Source: Chenopodium formosanum (lineage: Eukaryota > Streptophyta > Magnoliopsida > Caryophyllales > Amaranthaceae). From it: DNA of 64,000 bases. Below the pieces are notes generated by a model, which saw only the letters and a list, made by a program, of their open reading frames with translations, was not told the DNA's origin and did not search any database. Of the stretch, positions 27,359-40,008 are shown piece by piece. Made by a program: the position numbers and the translations under genes. Location of the stretch: NCBI GenBank assembly GCA_024500155.1, contig CM044858.1, positions 4,650,001-4,714,000 on the forward strand, written 5' to 3'. Numbering within the stretch: position 1 is the stretch's first letter; each line of letters opens with the position of its first letter.

Positions 27359-30300
27359 ATGAATCTGTTGGACATCCATAATTTCAATATTTGGAATTTT
27401 GAAATGAACATCCTGTATGTTGGGCTAGGAATTGTTCTCATTTTCGTTTCTGCTTCTGTGAAGGCAATGGGTGATGAGGGTGAACTGCAGGAATCCCTTT
27501 TAGCTTCAGAAGTAGATGGTCAGACCAGCCATCAGGTGATAATTAGTCCTTACTCGAAAGCCGGGTTCTTCAGCAAGGCCACCTTTTATTGGGTAGGCTC
27601 CTTAATATCAAAAGGTAATCATAAGGCTAGTCTAGACCTTGATGATGTTCCTCCGCTTCCTCGTGATAATGATGCTAGTGAAATGTTCGTAACGTTTAGT
27701 AAGTCTTTAGAGCATGCTAATGGCAAGGTTACAAGTATGCAGCTTTTTAAGTCTATGATCATAATGTCGTGGCCTAACATATTATGGACATTTGTTCTTA
27801 ATTTGGTTGATACATTGGCCATCTATGTTGGCCCTTACCTCATTGACTCCTTTGTTCAGTACCTAAATGGGGTGAAGGTGTCGTCGACAGCTAGAACCGG
27901 GTATGTTCTGATTTCTGCATTCGTTGTTGCAAAGATTGTGGCATGTATCTCGGAGAAGCATTCAGACTTCAGGGTTGCGATAATTATGCTCAAAACAAGA
28001 GCTGCCCTTATTCAGAGCATCTATACTAAGGCCTTGACCCTCCCCTGCACATCTAAGGAAGAAGGCCGTACAACGGGTGAGCTGATCAATGTCATGTCAG
28101 TTGATGCAGAAAGAGTTGCGCACTTTGGTGCCTTCTTGCACGATCCATGGGTGATCGTCCTGCAGCTTGTATTAGCCTTGTCAATCTTGTATGCAACTCT
28201 TGGGCTTGCCTCAATCGCGACACTTATTTCAACTGTGTTTGTGATGCTGGCATACTATCCTGTGTCAAAGTTGTTTGGTAAGAATTATAAGAATTTGATG
28301 CAATCCAAAGACAAAAGAATGCAGGTTACAGCTGAGATACTAAGGAACATGAGAATTTTGAAGCTTCAAGCTTGGGATATGAAATTCTTGTCCAAAATCC
28401 ATGGCTTAAGAGATGTGGAGAATGAATGGTTGAAGAAAACTGCTACTTGTTTGGCAGTAACAACTTGTGTATTCTGGATCGCCCCAACATTCGTGTCTTT
28501 GGTTACTTTCAGCACATGCTTGCTCATTGGTGTCCCTCTAGAATCTGGGAAGGTCTTATCTGCTATTGCAACATTCAAAATTCTTCAAATTGCCATCATA
28601 AACCTACCACACTTAATATCTAGTATAACACAAATAAGAGTTTCTCTTTCGAGAATTGCTTCATTCCTCTCCCTTGATGAGTTGAGTCCGGATGCTGTGG
28701 TGAAGCTTCCTGAAGCATCTACAATAAATAATCAGGTAGTCATTGAAATTAGAGGAGGAAACTTTACCTGGGATCACTTAGCTCCATGCCCTACATTGAA
28801 AGATATCAACATTAAAGTTGAGCGAGGAATGAGGGTAGCAATCTGTGGTACAGTTGGTTCTGGTAAATCAACCTTGCTCTCGTGCATACTTGGAGAAGTG
28901 CCAAAAGTCTCTGGTGTCTTAAGCTTAGGGGGGTCTACTGCTTATGTTCCTCAAACCGCTTGGATACAAAGTGGAAGCATAGCCGATAATATCTTGTTTG
29001 GAAAGGAAATGCATGTAGAGAAATACAACAGGGTCCTAGAGGCATGCTCTTTGAGAAAAGATCTCGAGATCTTACCCTTTGGAGATCAAACAATCATTGG
29101 TGAACGAGGTATAAACTTGAGTGGTGGACAGAAGCAAAGGATACAAATTGCTCGAGCAGTATACCATGATGCTGACATTTATCTTTTAGATGATCCTTTT
29201 AGTGCAGTTGATGCTCACACTGGAACTCATCTCTTCAAGGTTAGAATTTTTAATTTATTTCATACACGTAATTATAACAGTATAACACAGCAGTGAAATT
29301 GTAGTTATTTATATGATTACAGCAAACAGCAGACTAGCACTATAAATTTATATTTAATTCTTTTCACCTTCTTTGGTACAGGATTGCATTCTAGAGCTCT
29401 TAGAATCCAAAACAGTGATGTATGTCACCCACCAAGTAGAATTCTTACGTGCAGCTGATCTGATTCTGGTGAGTTTTGAAGATTTAATTCTGGAAAATTG
29501 AATGAACAAATTCATGGATGTCCTAATGAATGCTTTATCTTACATAAAGGTCATGAAAGAAGGAAGTATACAGCAAGCTGGAAAGTATGAGGATATTTTA
29601 AATTCGGGCACTGATCTCAGGGAGCTTGTGGTAGCTCATGAAGAAGCCTTATCCTCATTTGATTCAATTGGGACTTCAACAAACATAGCTAGGACTGATG
29701 AAGAAGCATCGAAGGAGGAGACTGATGATGATGATGGTGAAGCTGATGATAAAGACCTGAGGCCGAAAGGACAACTTGTGCAAGAAGAAGAAAGAGAGAA
29801 AGGAAGAGTTAAAATCCTCTTGTATTGGAAGTATATCACAGCAGCATACAGGGGAGGTTTAGTGCTCTTCATATTATTGTCTCAGATTCTTTTTCAGATT
29901 CTTCAAATCTCAAGCAATTATTGGATAGCTTGGGCAACTCCAGTTTCATACGATGCCAAACATGTTGTACAAGGAAAAACTTTACTGACTGTGTATGTTG
30001 CTTTGTCGGTTGGAAGTTCCTTATCTATTCTGGTGAGATCATGGCTTCTTCTGATAGCTGGGTACAAGACAGCATCTTCGCTCTTCTACAAGATGCATTC
30101 CTCGATTTTTCGTGCTCCAATGTCATTTTTTGATGCAACCCCTAGTGGACGGATCTTAAGCAGGGTATGATCTGATATCTGATCTAGCCTCAATTCCCCT
30201 CTTATTTGGTAAAAGAAATTGGCTTTTTTTTTTTTTTTTCGTAGTCTCATTCAAACCTTGCTTCATTTATACTTTCATTAAAATGGTTCGAGGGATTATA

Positions 30301-32302
30301 CATAGTGATGATTTACCTTAGTTTTATTTAGGGTGATATAATATGAAATCATTTATTCAGATTAATCATGTAATACTACTTGTTTCAGGTGTCTACAGAT
30401 CAAAACGATGTGGATATGTCTGTCCCAAATAGAGTTGGTGGTTTCGCGTTCTCTGTTATCAGTCTTTTAGGGGCTATTGGAGTAATGTCACTGGTTGTAT
30501 GGCAGGTTTACATGATTTTCATTCCAGTTATTGCTGTCTCTCTGTGGTATCAGGTAAATATATACGACGTAAATATATACGACGACTCAGACCTTAGATA
30601 ATCAATATTCTTGCATCACCTAATTTTAGATTCTAAATATTCTTCTGCAGAAATACTACATAACTTCAGCACGAGAACTTTTTCGGTTGGTTGGAGTAAA
30701 TAAAGCTCCAGTTATACAACATTTCTCTGAGAGTATATATGGAGTTTCTGTTATCAGGAGCTTTGGTCAAGAGTCTAGATTTTGTGAAACAAGCACAAGG
30801 CTAATAAATGGGTCTACGAGGCCAACTTTTTACAGCAATGCTTCAACCCAATGGATTAAATTCCGCCTTGACATGTTGTCTTCACTTATATTTGCCTTCA
30901 CTCTGATTTTCTTGATCTCCATTCCTGTGGGATTAGTTAATCCAGGTATGCTGTCTTACTGATTCTTTGCACCATTCTTGTTATCGCTCTTGTATCTAAC
31001 ATATTTTATGTACAATTACAACAATTATGACTGATTGTGATGTCTTTCTTTTCTTCTCTGATTCAAGTCATTGCTGGGCTAGCTGTGGCATACGCACTCA
31101 ATCTGAATGAGCTACAAAGCCGGGTAATATCAAATTTTTCTGTAATGGAGAATAAGATCATCTCAGTTGAGAGAATCCTTCAGTATACAAGCATTACAAG
31201 TGAGGCTTCCCTCGTGTTAGAAAATAATAGGCCAGACCAATCTTGGCCTACTTGTGGACAGGTTCATGTTCAAGATCTTCAGGTACATGCAGCGCCTCCC
31301 TCTACTTATCCCTACACAATGATATACATATACACATTGACATATGGTAATTTGGTAAATGTAATAATTCATACCAGGTTCGTTATGCTCCACAATTACC
31401 ACTTGTACTGCGAGGAATAACATGTATCTTCCAAGGAGGAAAGACAACTGGGATTGTAGGCAGAACAGGTTGTGGCAAATCAACCCTGATACAGGCTCTC
31501 TTCCGCATTGTAGAACCTGCAGCTGGGAAGATAACTATTGATGGAATCGATATTTCATCCATTGGACTGCATGATCTACGGTCTAGAATAAGCATAATCC
31601 CCCAAGAACCTACCCTGTTTCAAGGGACTCTTCGAAGCAACTTAGACCCACTAGAAGGGTATACTGATGAGCAGATTTGGGAGGTAACATTAATTTCTGT
31701 TAGCCTACTCATGCTCATTTAAACTGTATTTTTTCTTAGCCAACACGATGTTTTCTTTGTCTTAGGCTCTTGATAAGTGTCAACTTGGAGATGAAGTTAG
31801 AAGCAGGGAATCGAAGCTTGATTCAGCCGGTATATGTTGTTGTTTTTCTTTTTCTTTTTATAATTTCCTTTCATGTAAACACTGACTTTGCTCTAAATTG
31901 TTTTCTCTGTTGGTATCTGAATCAGTAAGCGAGAATGGAGAGAACTGGAGTGTTGGCCAAAGACAATTGTTTTGTCTTGGTCGCGTACTTCTTAAGAGAA
32001 GCAAAGTGTTGGTGCTTGATGAAGCTACTGCTTTTGTGGACACTGCAACAGATAATGTCATCCAGCAGACCCTAAGGGAACACTTCTCAGACTCAACATT
32101 AATCATAGTTGCACATCGGATTACTTCTGTCATCAGTAGTGATCAAGTGATCGTTCTAAGCCAGGGAACAGTTGAAGAATGTGACAGACCTTCATGTTTG
32201 CTACAAAATCCTACCTCGTCTTTTTCAAGGCTTGTTAATGAGTATACAGCAAGATCAAAGTCCAAGAAAATGGATCCAAGAACAAGAAAACAGAACTCAT
32301 AA
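27359..32302 (+). CDS. ABC transporter C family (MRP) protein, short N-terminus
   Basis: Nine exons (27359-29239, 29382-29468, 29550-30164, 30389-30553, 30651-30945, 31068-31282, 31378-31683, 31766-31829, 31926-32302) join in frame to 1,334 residues. ABCC proteins pump glutathione conjugates and other anions, often into the vacuole. Domains: one hydrophobic segment (about 17-38); TMD1 (about 140-430); NBD1 with Walker A GTVGSGKST (about 497), LSGGQ (about 586) and IYLLDDPFSAVD; an acidic linker rich in D/E; TMD2; NBD2 with GRTGCGKST, WSVGQRQ and VLVLDEATA. The degenerate NBD2 signature WSVGQ is normal for the class. Plant members usually have about 1,500 residues with a five-helix TMD0; here only one helix precedes the linker. 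TMD1 is also divergent (ISEKHSDFRVAI where most have a Q+HWFFR motif). No better upstream exon is evident. Substrate cannot be told. Confidence 0.9.
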
Positions 32303-32567
32303 ACAGATCAAATTGGCTAATCAAATATTTTAATTTTCAGCATGTTAAAAATAGCCATTAATATAAATTGGACCAGGATTCTATATTGTTTTGTAAATAG
32401 CTCAGTGTTATTGAAATGAAGTAGGTTCGTTATGATACTAATAATTTTTTTTTACTAGAATTTGGATCCATTGCACTCTGACTCTCTCCACCTACTGTTC
32501 CTTAAAGTTGGATAAATGTCATGAAAGTCAGTGAGATTATTGCAAGCCTATATTCTTTTTCTTTATT
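32303..32567. other. ABCC 3' region with a repeat shared with 50321-50450
   Basis: Likely 3' UTR, then from about 32498 a sequence that also occurs at 50321-50450 downstream of the TMEM41-like gene: 'gcaagcctatattctttttc' is identical in both. Confidence 0.6.
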
Positions 32568-32702
32568 AACTGTTGAACAAATTTTGAGAGTGAGGGATAG
32601 CTCAAGTGGTTAGAGCTTCCCTCCCGATTCCAAGAGATCTTGGGATCGATTCTCACCTCCGTCCCGTGGCTCTCTAAACACCAAAACTGTTGAACAAATT
32701 TT
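32568..32702 (+). mobile_element. tRNA-derived SINE with 18-bp target duplications
   Basis: The word 'aactgttgaacaaatttt' is present perfectly at 32568-32585 and 32685-32702. Between them lie 99 bp beginning 'gagagtgagg' and ending 'ctctaaacaccaaa'. The insert has Pol III box A (tagctcaagtggttagagc) and a box B-like 'gggatcgattctcacc', so it is a tRNA-derived short retroposon. The related sequence at 50321-50450 lacks it and shows the uninterrupted site. Confidence 0.88.
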
Positions 32703-32832
32703 CAAAGTTAATAATCACATCAATATTATTAACATTAGGAAATTTTCTTATAATTTTTTTATTTGTCAAAGCACACTCATTTAAAAAAAAAAATTTTTTG
32801 TCAAAGCACACTTGTTTTAAATTTTTTTTTTG

Positions 32833-33175
32833 TTAAGTCCCACCATTCCCCAGGATTCCGACTAATTACTTACATTTTCGACGTTGACTAACATGTGCAC
32901 CTTGCATGACTCACCTAACCCCATTTTCTTTTATTTTCCCCTCTTTTCCCTTCATTGATTCCCCTCTTCGTCACTCCTATTCACCATAATTTGGTTTTTA
33001 TATCCTTTTATACAATTGCACGGAAATATAAGTGACGAAGAGGGAATAAATGGAGGGAAGGGGGGGGGGAATAATAGAAAAATGGGATTAAGTGTGTCAC
33101 GTGAGTTGCACATGCTAATCAACGCCGGAAATGTCAATCAATAGTCGAAATCCGAAAAGTGGTGGGTTTTGAGTC
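32833..33175. mobile_element. Foldback element with ~140-bp inverted arms
   Basis: The arms 32833-32975 and 33031-33175 are inverted copies around a centre near 33003. Matching pairs include 'cccctcttcgtcact' with 'agtgacgaagaggga', 'acgttgactaacatgtgca' with 'tgcacatgctaatcaacg', and 'cccacca' with 'tggtggg' at the outer edge. The spacer is only about 55 bp. This is typical of foldback or long-TIR non-autonomous DNA transposons. Confidence 0.75.
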
Positions 33176-34902
33176 TTTTGACCCAAAAAAAAATAAAATA
33201 AAATAATACTGGTGTGTTTTAACAAAAAAAATTTATAACATGGTTTTCAGCAAAATTTTTATTTTATTTTATTTTATAATGGGTGTGCTAAAGACATAGA
33301 AAAAATTTAAAACAGGTGTGCTAAAGAATTAGAAAAAAATTTTAAAACAGGTGTGCTGAAGATTCATGTATGGAATTTTTGTAAGTGTCGTTAGGCCTTA
33401 TGATTAATGAAATCTTTTTCTTTGTGTCAAAAAGAAGAAATAGAAAAATGAATTGATAGTTTTTTATTTTATTTTTGAAATAAAACTATAGCACTTGAAG
33501 GAAGGAAGTTTTGGGTCTCGCATTTTATGAAGGCTTGTGTGCCATCTAGGACTGGGCCGGGTGGGCCTTGTTGTAGCTATCCTAGCTACACTACTACAGT
33601 ACTGCCACTTGACCATAATGGGATCTTTCTACTCACATTTGTACAGTGTGAGGTTCATCACATACGCCGCTTTTGAGTTGAAGACAACGTCGTTTCTTAT
33701 ACAATTGGCAGGGCTCCACGATGAAAATGGGGAATACTTAATTGGAATTGTGACTTGTTACAACGAGACCTCCACATGCAAACCAAATTATATGGGATTC
33801 AAGGCACTTTGAGTCTTGCCATTTTCTTCACTCAAATGATCTCATTTGGTATTTGACCTAGAGCACATACAATCATTTGCAGTGTGCAATAAAATAATGT
33901 TTTAATTTATGACTATTAGTAGCATCTTAATTGTTTTATTGCTTACTGCTCATATAATATTTCTGGTTTATAACGTTTAATTGTACATGAAGTATGTAAA
34001 CTTCAACATTGGCCTATAGGCCTTAAATAATAATCCCTCAATTTTTATTTTTTTTTAAATATTGCTTACCATGAGATTTTGCACTACTTATATGTAAATT
34101 ATGACTTTTACAAAAAAAATATATATAAATATATAAAATATGATAATGTAATATATATAGTTGGATTTGTCACAATGTCTACTTGTATAATATATTTTAT
34201 TTTATTTTTTACAACTAATCACTTAAAAATCATATTTTAAAGAGTATGTTAAATTTTATCTGTTTTTTTTTTTAACTATTTATTCAGCTGTTTTTTTTTT
34301 TATTATTATTATTTATCTTTTAATTATGTGTACATATATGCTTCATGTTCAATTTTACAGTCATGAAAATCCGGAGAGAGTATGTTAAAGAGTCATAAAA
34401 AATTGAAATCGGAGTATAATTTGCTAAAAGTAATTTATATTTTGTAAGATTATTGATGAAAAAAGTAGACCTCGATAGCAGAGTTTTTAGTCGGACTAGT
34501 GAAAGAGTCAAAGAGTAACATTTTAGTGGTAGATTTTTTTTTTTTTTAATTTTATACTAAATTTAAAAAAAAAAAAATTTACTAAATTAGTCTCGTGCGA
34601 TGTACGATTGTAATAAATGAAATTTCCTAACTTTGTTCATAATTTCATACCACAATTAAATAAAAATTTCCCAAAATAAATAATAGGTGAAATAATTTTA
34701 TTTTATTTTTAAAAAAAGGGTTTGAACAAATGAAATTTCCTAATTTTGTTCATAATTTCATACCACAATTAAAATTAAAAAAAAAAACCCAAAACAAAAT
34801 TAAATAATTTTTTAAAAAATAGAGCTCATAAAAAAAATTGAATGATAAAAGGCCGGGTCCTACTAAACCTAGGAGGCTAGGAATAGATGCATGAAGACTA
34901 AA

Positions 34903-34933
<31 letters not shown>

Positions 34934-35115
34934 GAAAAATTGACACTAATAATGATATAGTTGACCAGAATTTTTTTTAAAAAAAATAAATAAAATATCA
35001 TAAAATAATGACATCATATAGAGTTTTGAAGGGAAAATTATTAATGACAACCCAACATGTGTACAATTTTAGGATAGGATGATGTCAGTGGTTTCTATTT
35101 AAGCCTTAGTTATAT

Positions 35116-35176
<61 letters not shown>

Positions 35177-35933
35177 CTCATAATGGTAGTTATTCTCCAA
35201 AGTACTTTGTACTATATAATACGAAGTAACACTAAAAACACTCTTGAAAAAAACACGCGTAGCTAGATAAGTGTAATTAGTTTTGTGGCGATTTTCTAAA
35301 TTTAAACTATTTACAAGAGTGTTTAATGTTTATAAGTAGCCTTAAGGGCTATGAATAACATTTTCCATGTTTTGAAGAGTAGTTTTTTACAAATATTATT
35401 AAATAAATCCACAAAATGAACAAAAAAAAAAGGGTTAGTTCTTCGGTTTTTTAAGCTGTACCCATACTTTTTCAAAGTTATAAGTTGTGCCTTCCACCTT
35501 ACGATATTTTATCAACATTACCCTTTGACAACCATATCCATTAACGAAAGTTAAGTTATTTTTATCAACAAATCAACAATGGTGTCATGGCATTATTTAT
35601 TTGACACATGTCCCGGTTTAATTAGTTTAACACTTTAAAAAATTAAAAAAAAAATTAAAAAAAAAAATTGTTGTTAAAGTTAGGTGAGGTTATTGTTAAT
35701 AAAATTAGTGAGCTTGACGGCAAGACATTTGAAAAAACATGGACACAGCTTAGAAACCTGTAGAGACATAAAATTAGAAGAACCAAAAAAAAAGAAAAAA
35801 AAAATGCACGAAGGGCTATAATTGTCATTTGAGACCAAACTGGATAGGATAGAGGGATAAACCCCCGATTCCAGAAGAAAGGAAGACGAAGGGATAGAAG
35901 TTCTCTCTCACAGAGTATAGAGTTGAACTAACA
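33176..35933. other. Intergenic DNA before plastid L21 gene
   Basis: AT-rich DNA with three imperfect copies of 'ttaaaacaggtgtgctaaaga' near 33260-33365 and several poly(A)/poly(T) tracts. A 91-codon frame at 33537-33812 has no recognisable domain. No supported gene is visible until the L21 leader at about 35870. Confidence 0.5.
35118..35172 (+). repeat. (TA)n microsatellite
   Basis: About 27 alternating TA dinucleotides lie between the ABCC and L21 genes. Confidence 0.95.
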
Positions 35934-36488
35934 ATGGCGTCTGCATTCTCTGCAACTTTGGCATTTTCATGTGCAACACTAAAACCCAATCAAAACCCAC
36001 TTTCTTTGAATGTTCCTCTTTCTAAACCCTTTTCAAGCTTCGTTTCACCCCTTTCTCTTTCTCCTCAAAGACTCTCACTTTTCACTGTTGCAGCCAAAAG
36101 ACGCAGATTGCCTGAAATCCCAGATGAATTGAAGGAAGAATATGAAAAAATGAGGGATGAATTTGAAGAATTTCAAAGACCCCCTAATCAAAAACCTCAA
36201 CTTTCTGATATTTTGCCTGAAGATTTTCAACCTCCTAAGCCTGGTTCTCGTGAATACGAAGCAATTCTTGCGAAATATTTGCCCAAAAGACAACCTCCTC
36301 CTCCTCGTGAAGAGATTTTTGCTGTTGTTGTGGTGGGTTTTCTTTTAATTTTTTATTTCTGGGATTTTGATTGTGTTTTTTTTAATCATTCTATATGATG
36401 CCCTGGTGATTAATTCGATATTAAGTATTTGTTCATTGGTTTTGTTAAATATGATTGTTTTTTGGTGCAAATTAATCGGGTTTTTTTG

Positions 36489-36538
<50 letters not shown>

Positions 36539-38972
36539 AATTAGAGTAAAAGATTGGTAAATTGTCACTGATTTGATATGCAAATTCTTTGGATTTTTAT
36601 TTTTTGAGGGGAAATGAGCAAAATTATCAGATTACTGTCATTTCTGTGATTAATTTTGATGTGTTATGTTTTGTTCTTATTTAGGTTGGTTCTAGGCAAT
36701 ACATTGTCATTCCTGGACGATGGATTTACACCCAGAGACTCAAAGGTGCTAATGTCAATGATAAGGTGAGGTTTTGGCTTGAGTGTCTTTCGATTTTGAG
36801 AACGCCTTTCCAGATTATTCTTATTACTAATATTATTTAATGGAATGTTTACTCTAGGACATCCATTACTTGTTACAAATCTACAGTGCAATTGTTGGTG
36901 GCTTGAATTGATGTGTTCTTCTAGGCTGTTGTGTAAAATAATGTGGCTTACTAAAAGAACCAGAAATAAATGTGACTGTTTTGATGAAATATCTGAGTAT
37001 GCAAAGTAAAATAGTGAAAACTCTTGGATCCATGTGTACAAGTTTGATGGATAAAGCATAGTGGTTCGTTATAAATCTTATAATAATGTTTAGTTTTGCA
37101 ATTGTCCCTTAATTATGCTAGGTTTGTGATTGTTGAGAATAAGTAGGCTGTTTGTATCTCTGAGGCTGTTGGGTGCAGGTTCTTGTACTGTGTCTGAGGT
37201 ATAAAAGGATCTAAAAAATGATTTTCTACAAACACGGAGTCGAGCTAGTATAGTGTTCTATTGTTCTGTATAAATCTGTAGTGTTTCGTAGAATTCTGTA
37301 TGTACTAGCAAGGTCAGCTACTCAGCTATATCTTCGTTTTCAAGGCCAAAGAGAAAACAAAAAAAAGGAGACCAAACAAAGCTGTTCCCAGCTGTCTGTT
37401 TCTTGCTGGATATGAACAAGAGCTCATCCAAATGTTTATAGTATTTAATAGCATTAGAAGTGTGAGGGCATGGATGTGGTTGTCTAATTGTATATAACAT
37501 TGTTCTTAGCTCCCGTGAGCTGTTCATTGTGTTCCCTGCTTGCTTTCTTAACTACTGTCCGTCTGTCCCTATGAGAATTTGCTTTGCCTCATGACTTCCT
37601 TATCAGTGCTTTATGTATTATACAGGGCATTGGCTCAGAAATCTTGTAAAACCCCAAACCCATGAAAAAGTATTATTCGAAATTTGCAAATTACAGAGCC
37701 AATGTCCTGTAAATTTGATGAGCCGACATGGAATATAGATGATCAACACAAAATCATTTTCTGTAATAAGAGAAATGCAGTGCAAGCACAAATCGGTTGA
37801 ATCAAACAATTTGTTAAAACTTCTATCATTTGTTTTTATGACAGTGTGTTGAGGGTGTTACTTCTTAATTGTTACTTTGTTTCAGTCTTTTATGTCGGAG
37901 TAGTACGATTTTATGAGCGTATCACTTATCAGTTATTATCTGTTTCAGCCTCTTAAAATATGTGGAGTGAGTTCAAATCTTCTGTCCCATTATATGTACT
38001 ACTTAAATCTATCTTCTCTCATACAAATCACCATTTTCCTATGAAAATAGGAATCACTACACAAAATTGAACCAAATTTGTATCTTCTGTGAGCTCTGTC
38101 CCACTTAATTCTGACTTTTTCCTTTGCCCTTTTCTGCATCATGCTTGTTGGTACATGAACGAGAGTTCTTCCAATGTTCTATAGTACCTAATAGCATTAA
38201 AAGTGTGAGGGTACGGATGTGACAGTAATGGATAGTTTCTTTCTTTTGTGCATTTCAAGTGAAATCATAGCATATAGCTAGTGTTATATTGTTTGTTTGA
38301 TTGTATAACGTTGTTCTAAGCTCCCTTGGGTTACTTATTGTGTTTCCCGCTTGGTTTGTAAGTAGTGCCTCTGTCAAAATCTGTTTTGTCTCGTATCTCT
38401 TTACTAGTGCTCTGAGAATTCACCTCTGGTAACCTCCCAGTCTCCAATTTAAACAACTATCAACTTTCGTATGTGTTAACTGAAGAGGCTACTATATTGC
38501 AGATTGTTCTGAACAAAGTTTTGCTTGTGGGAACTAAATCTAGCACCTACATAGGAATGCCCATCGTCACAAATGCTGCAGTACATGCTGTTGTAGAAGA
38601 ACAGGTAGCCTAAGTCTTCTTTTATCTGCTTCCACCATTTAATCACCGATAAAATCATGAAACCATCAACATTACTGGTGCTGTTGTTCCTGCAGTTGCT
38701 TGATGACAAAGTTATTGTCTTCAAATATAAGAAGAAGAAGAACTACAGACGAAATATTGGTCATAGACAGGTATCAAAGTTACTTCCTATTTGACTAAAA
38801 CATCAGTTATCAGCATTTTCCTGTAATTATTTTACATTTTGGCTTCTGTATGCAGCCCATCACTCGTATTAAGATAACAGGAATCACTGGTTATGAAGAT
38901 TACCCAGCTTCTACTCTAGAAGCAGAAGCAGAGGCAGAGACAGAGGCAAAGGCAGAGGCTGTTTCAAGCTAA
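35934..38972 (+). CDS. RPL21: Plastid 50S ribosomal protein L21 (bL21c)
   Basis: Five exons (35934-36332, 36685-36765, 38503-38604, 38696-38770, 38856-38972) join in frame to 256 residues. The protein is part of the large subunit of the chloroplast ribosome and binds 23S rRNA. The first 50 or so residues are Ser/Leu-rich and basic with few acids, a chloroplast transit peptide. A charged and Pro-rich linker follows (about 55-125), then the L21 core with EIFAVVVVGSRQYIVIPGRW, the DKIVLNKVLLVG segment and the signature-like FKYKKKKNYRRNIGHRQ and RIKITGI. Bacterial L21 is about 100 residues, so the extra length is the transit peptide, linker and a tail of EA repeats (EAEAEAETEAKAEA), as in other plant copies. 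Intron 2 is long (36766-38502). Confidence 0.95.
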
Positions 38973-39947
38973 GTAACAAATCTGCTGCATATTGCCTTTT
39001 TTTTTGTTTTTTATTCCACCAGTAGGTTTTTGATTCTTGCAGTGTCATCTTTTTGCCAAAGTTTAGGCTGTTTGTAAGGTTTAATTTGATAGGATCGATA
39101 TTGGAAGAACTATCGTTGGCCAGAGTTTACTGTATATTTCTCCAACTGAAGGAGCATGATGTAAATTAATGCATCCAAATGAAAGTTTTAAATTTTGCAG
39201 TGAAGGCTTCAATACTGTAGAGCTGATCATGTAAGCCCGAAGCAATTTGTTTGATTTAGACTCGGTTTGGAACCCAGCTGATTGACTGGGCATTTATTTG
39301 TTGGTGTGTTGAGGTCTGAACTTTGAATATACATTTCCTATAAGTTTTGATTACTTAGGTGCTGAGCCCGAGTTTACTGGGTACGATGAGCTTCCCCGTT
39401 CTAATTCCCACTAGAACAGTAGGAGTACTCTTAATGATACTCGTGAAATAAAAGTTACGATGCTTTAGAAAAACACAGAAAACTTCACTATTGTGCAAAT
39501 TAATTAACAGAAACTATGTGCTACCTCTTGTTTTATGGATTCCTTTTGGAACATTATACAAAAGCTGTTTGCAAATTCATGGATTCTTGTTGGATCACAG
39601 TACAGAAGTTCATGACACAAAACAATATGCTCTCTCTCTCTATTTATTTATTTATTTATTTATTATTAGGAAATCATGTTGTGAATATATATTTATTTAC
39701 TGTGATAATTTTCACATTATGTATTATTTTGTAAAGATATCTTTTATGTTAAAACATGAATGATATACTTTCTATTTTGTAAAGATATTATTTATGTTAA
39801 GATATGATTTCGTGAATAATATCTTTATACAATTGGTATATTTATTATCGTTAGGAATTTCTAAGGTGCTGGAATTGTTTCTTAATAATTTAACCAAGTT
39901 CAATTCTTTTCCTAAAAAAAAAAGTAACCAAGCTCTAAGGCTACCTG
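38973..39947. other. L21 3' UTR and spacer
   Basis: Contains the 3' UTR, a (CT)n-(ATTT)n stretch near 39632-39665 and AT-rich DNA with two copies of 'tattttgtaaagatat' (about 39725 and 39774). No coding signal. Confidence 0.5.
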
Positions 39948-39955
39948 TATAAATA
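39948..39955 (+). promoter_or_regulatory. TATA box of the F-box gene
   Basis: TATAAATA lies 54 bp before the chosen ATG at 40009. This spacing implies a short 5' leader of about 25-30 bases and supports the start codon. Confidence 0.6.
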
Positions 39956-40008
39956 CCTCGTATGTTCAATATAAGTGGTGTAGGATAAAAAAAAGTTATT
40001 GATCAATT

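Noticed and set aside
33537..33812. A 91-codon plus-strand frame between ABCC and L21
   Set aside because: No domain, no splice context and no relatives recognised. It may be a gene fragment but cannot be supported.
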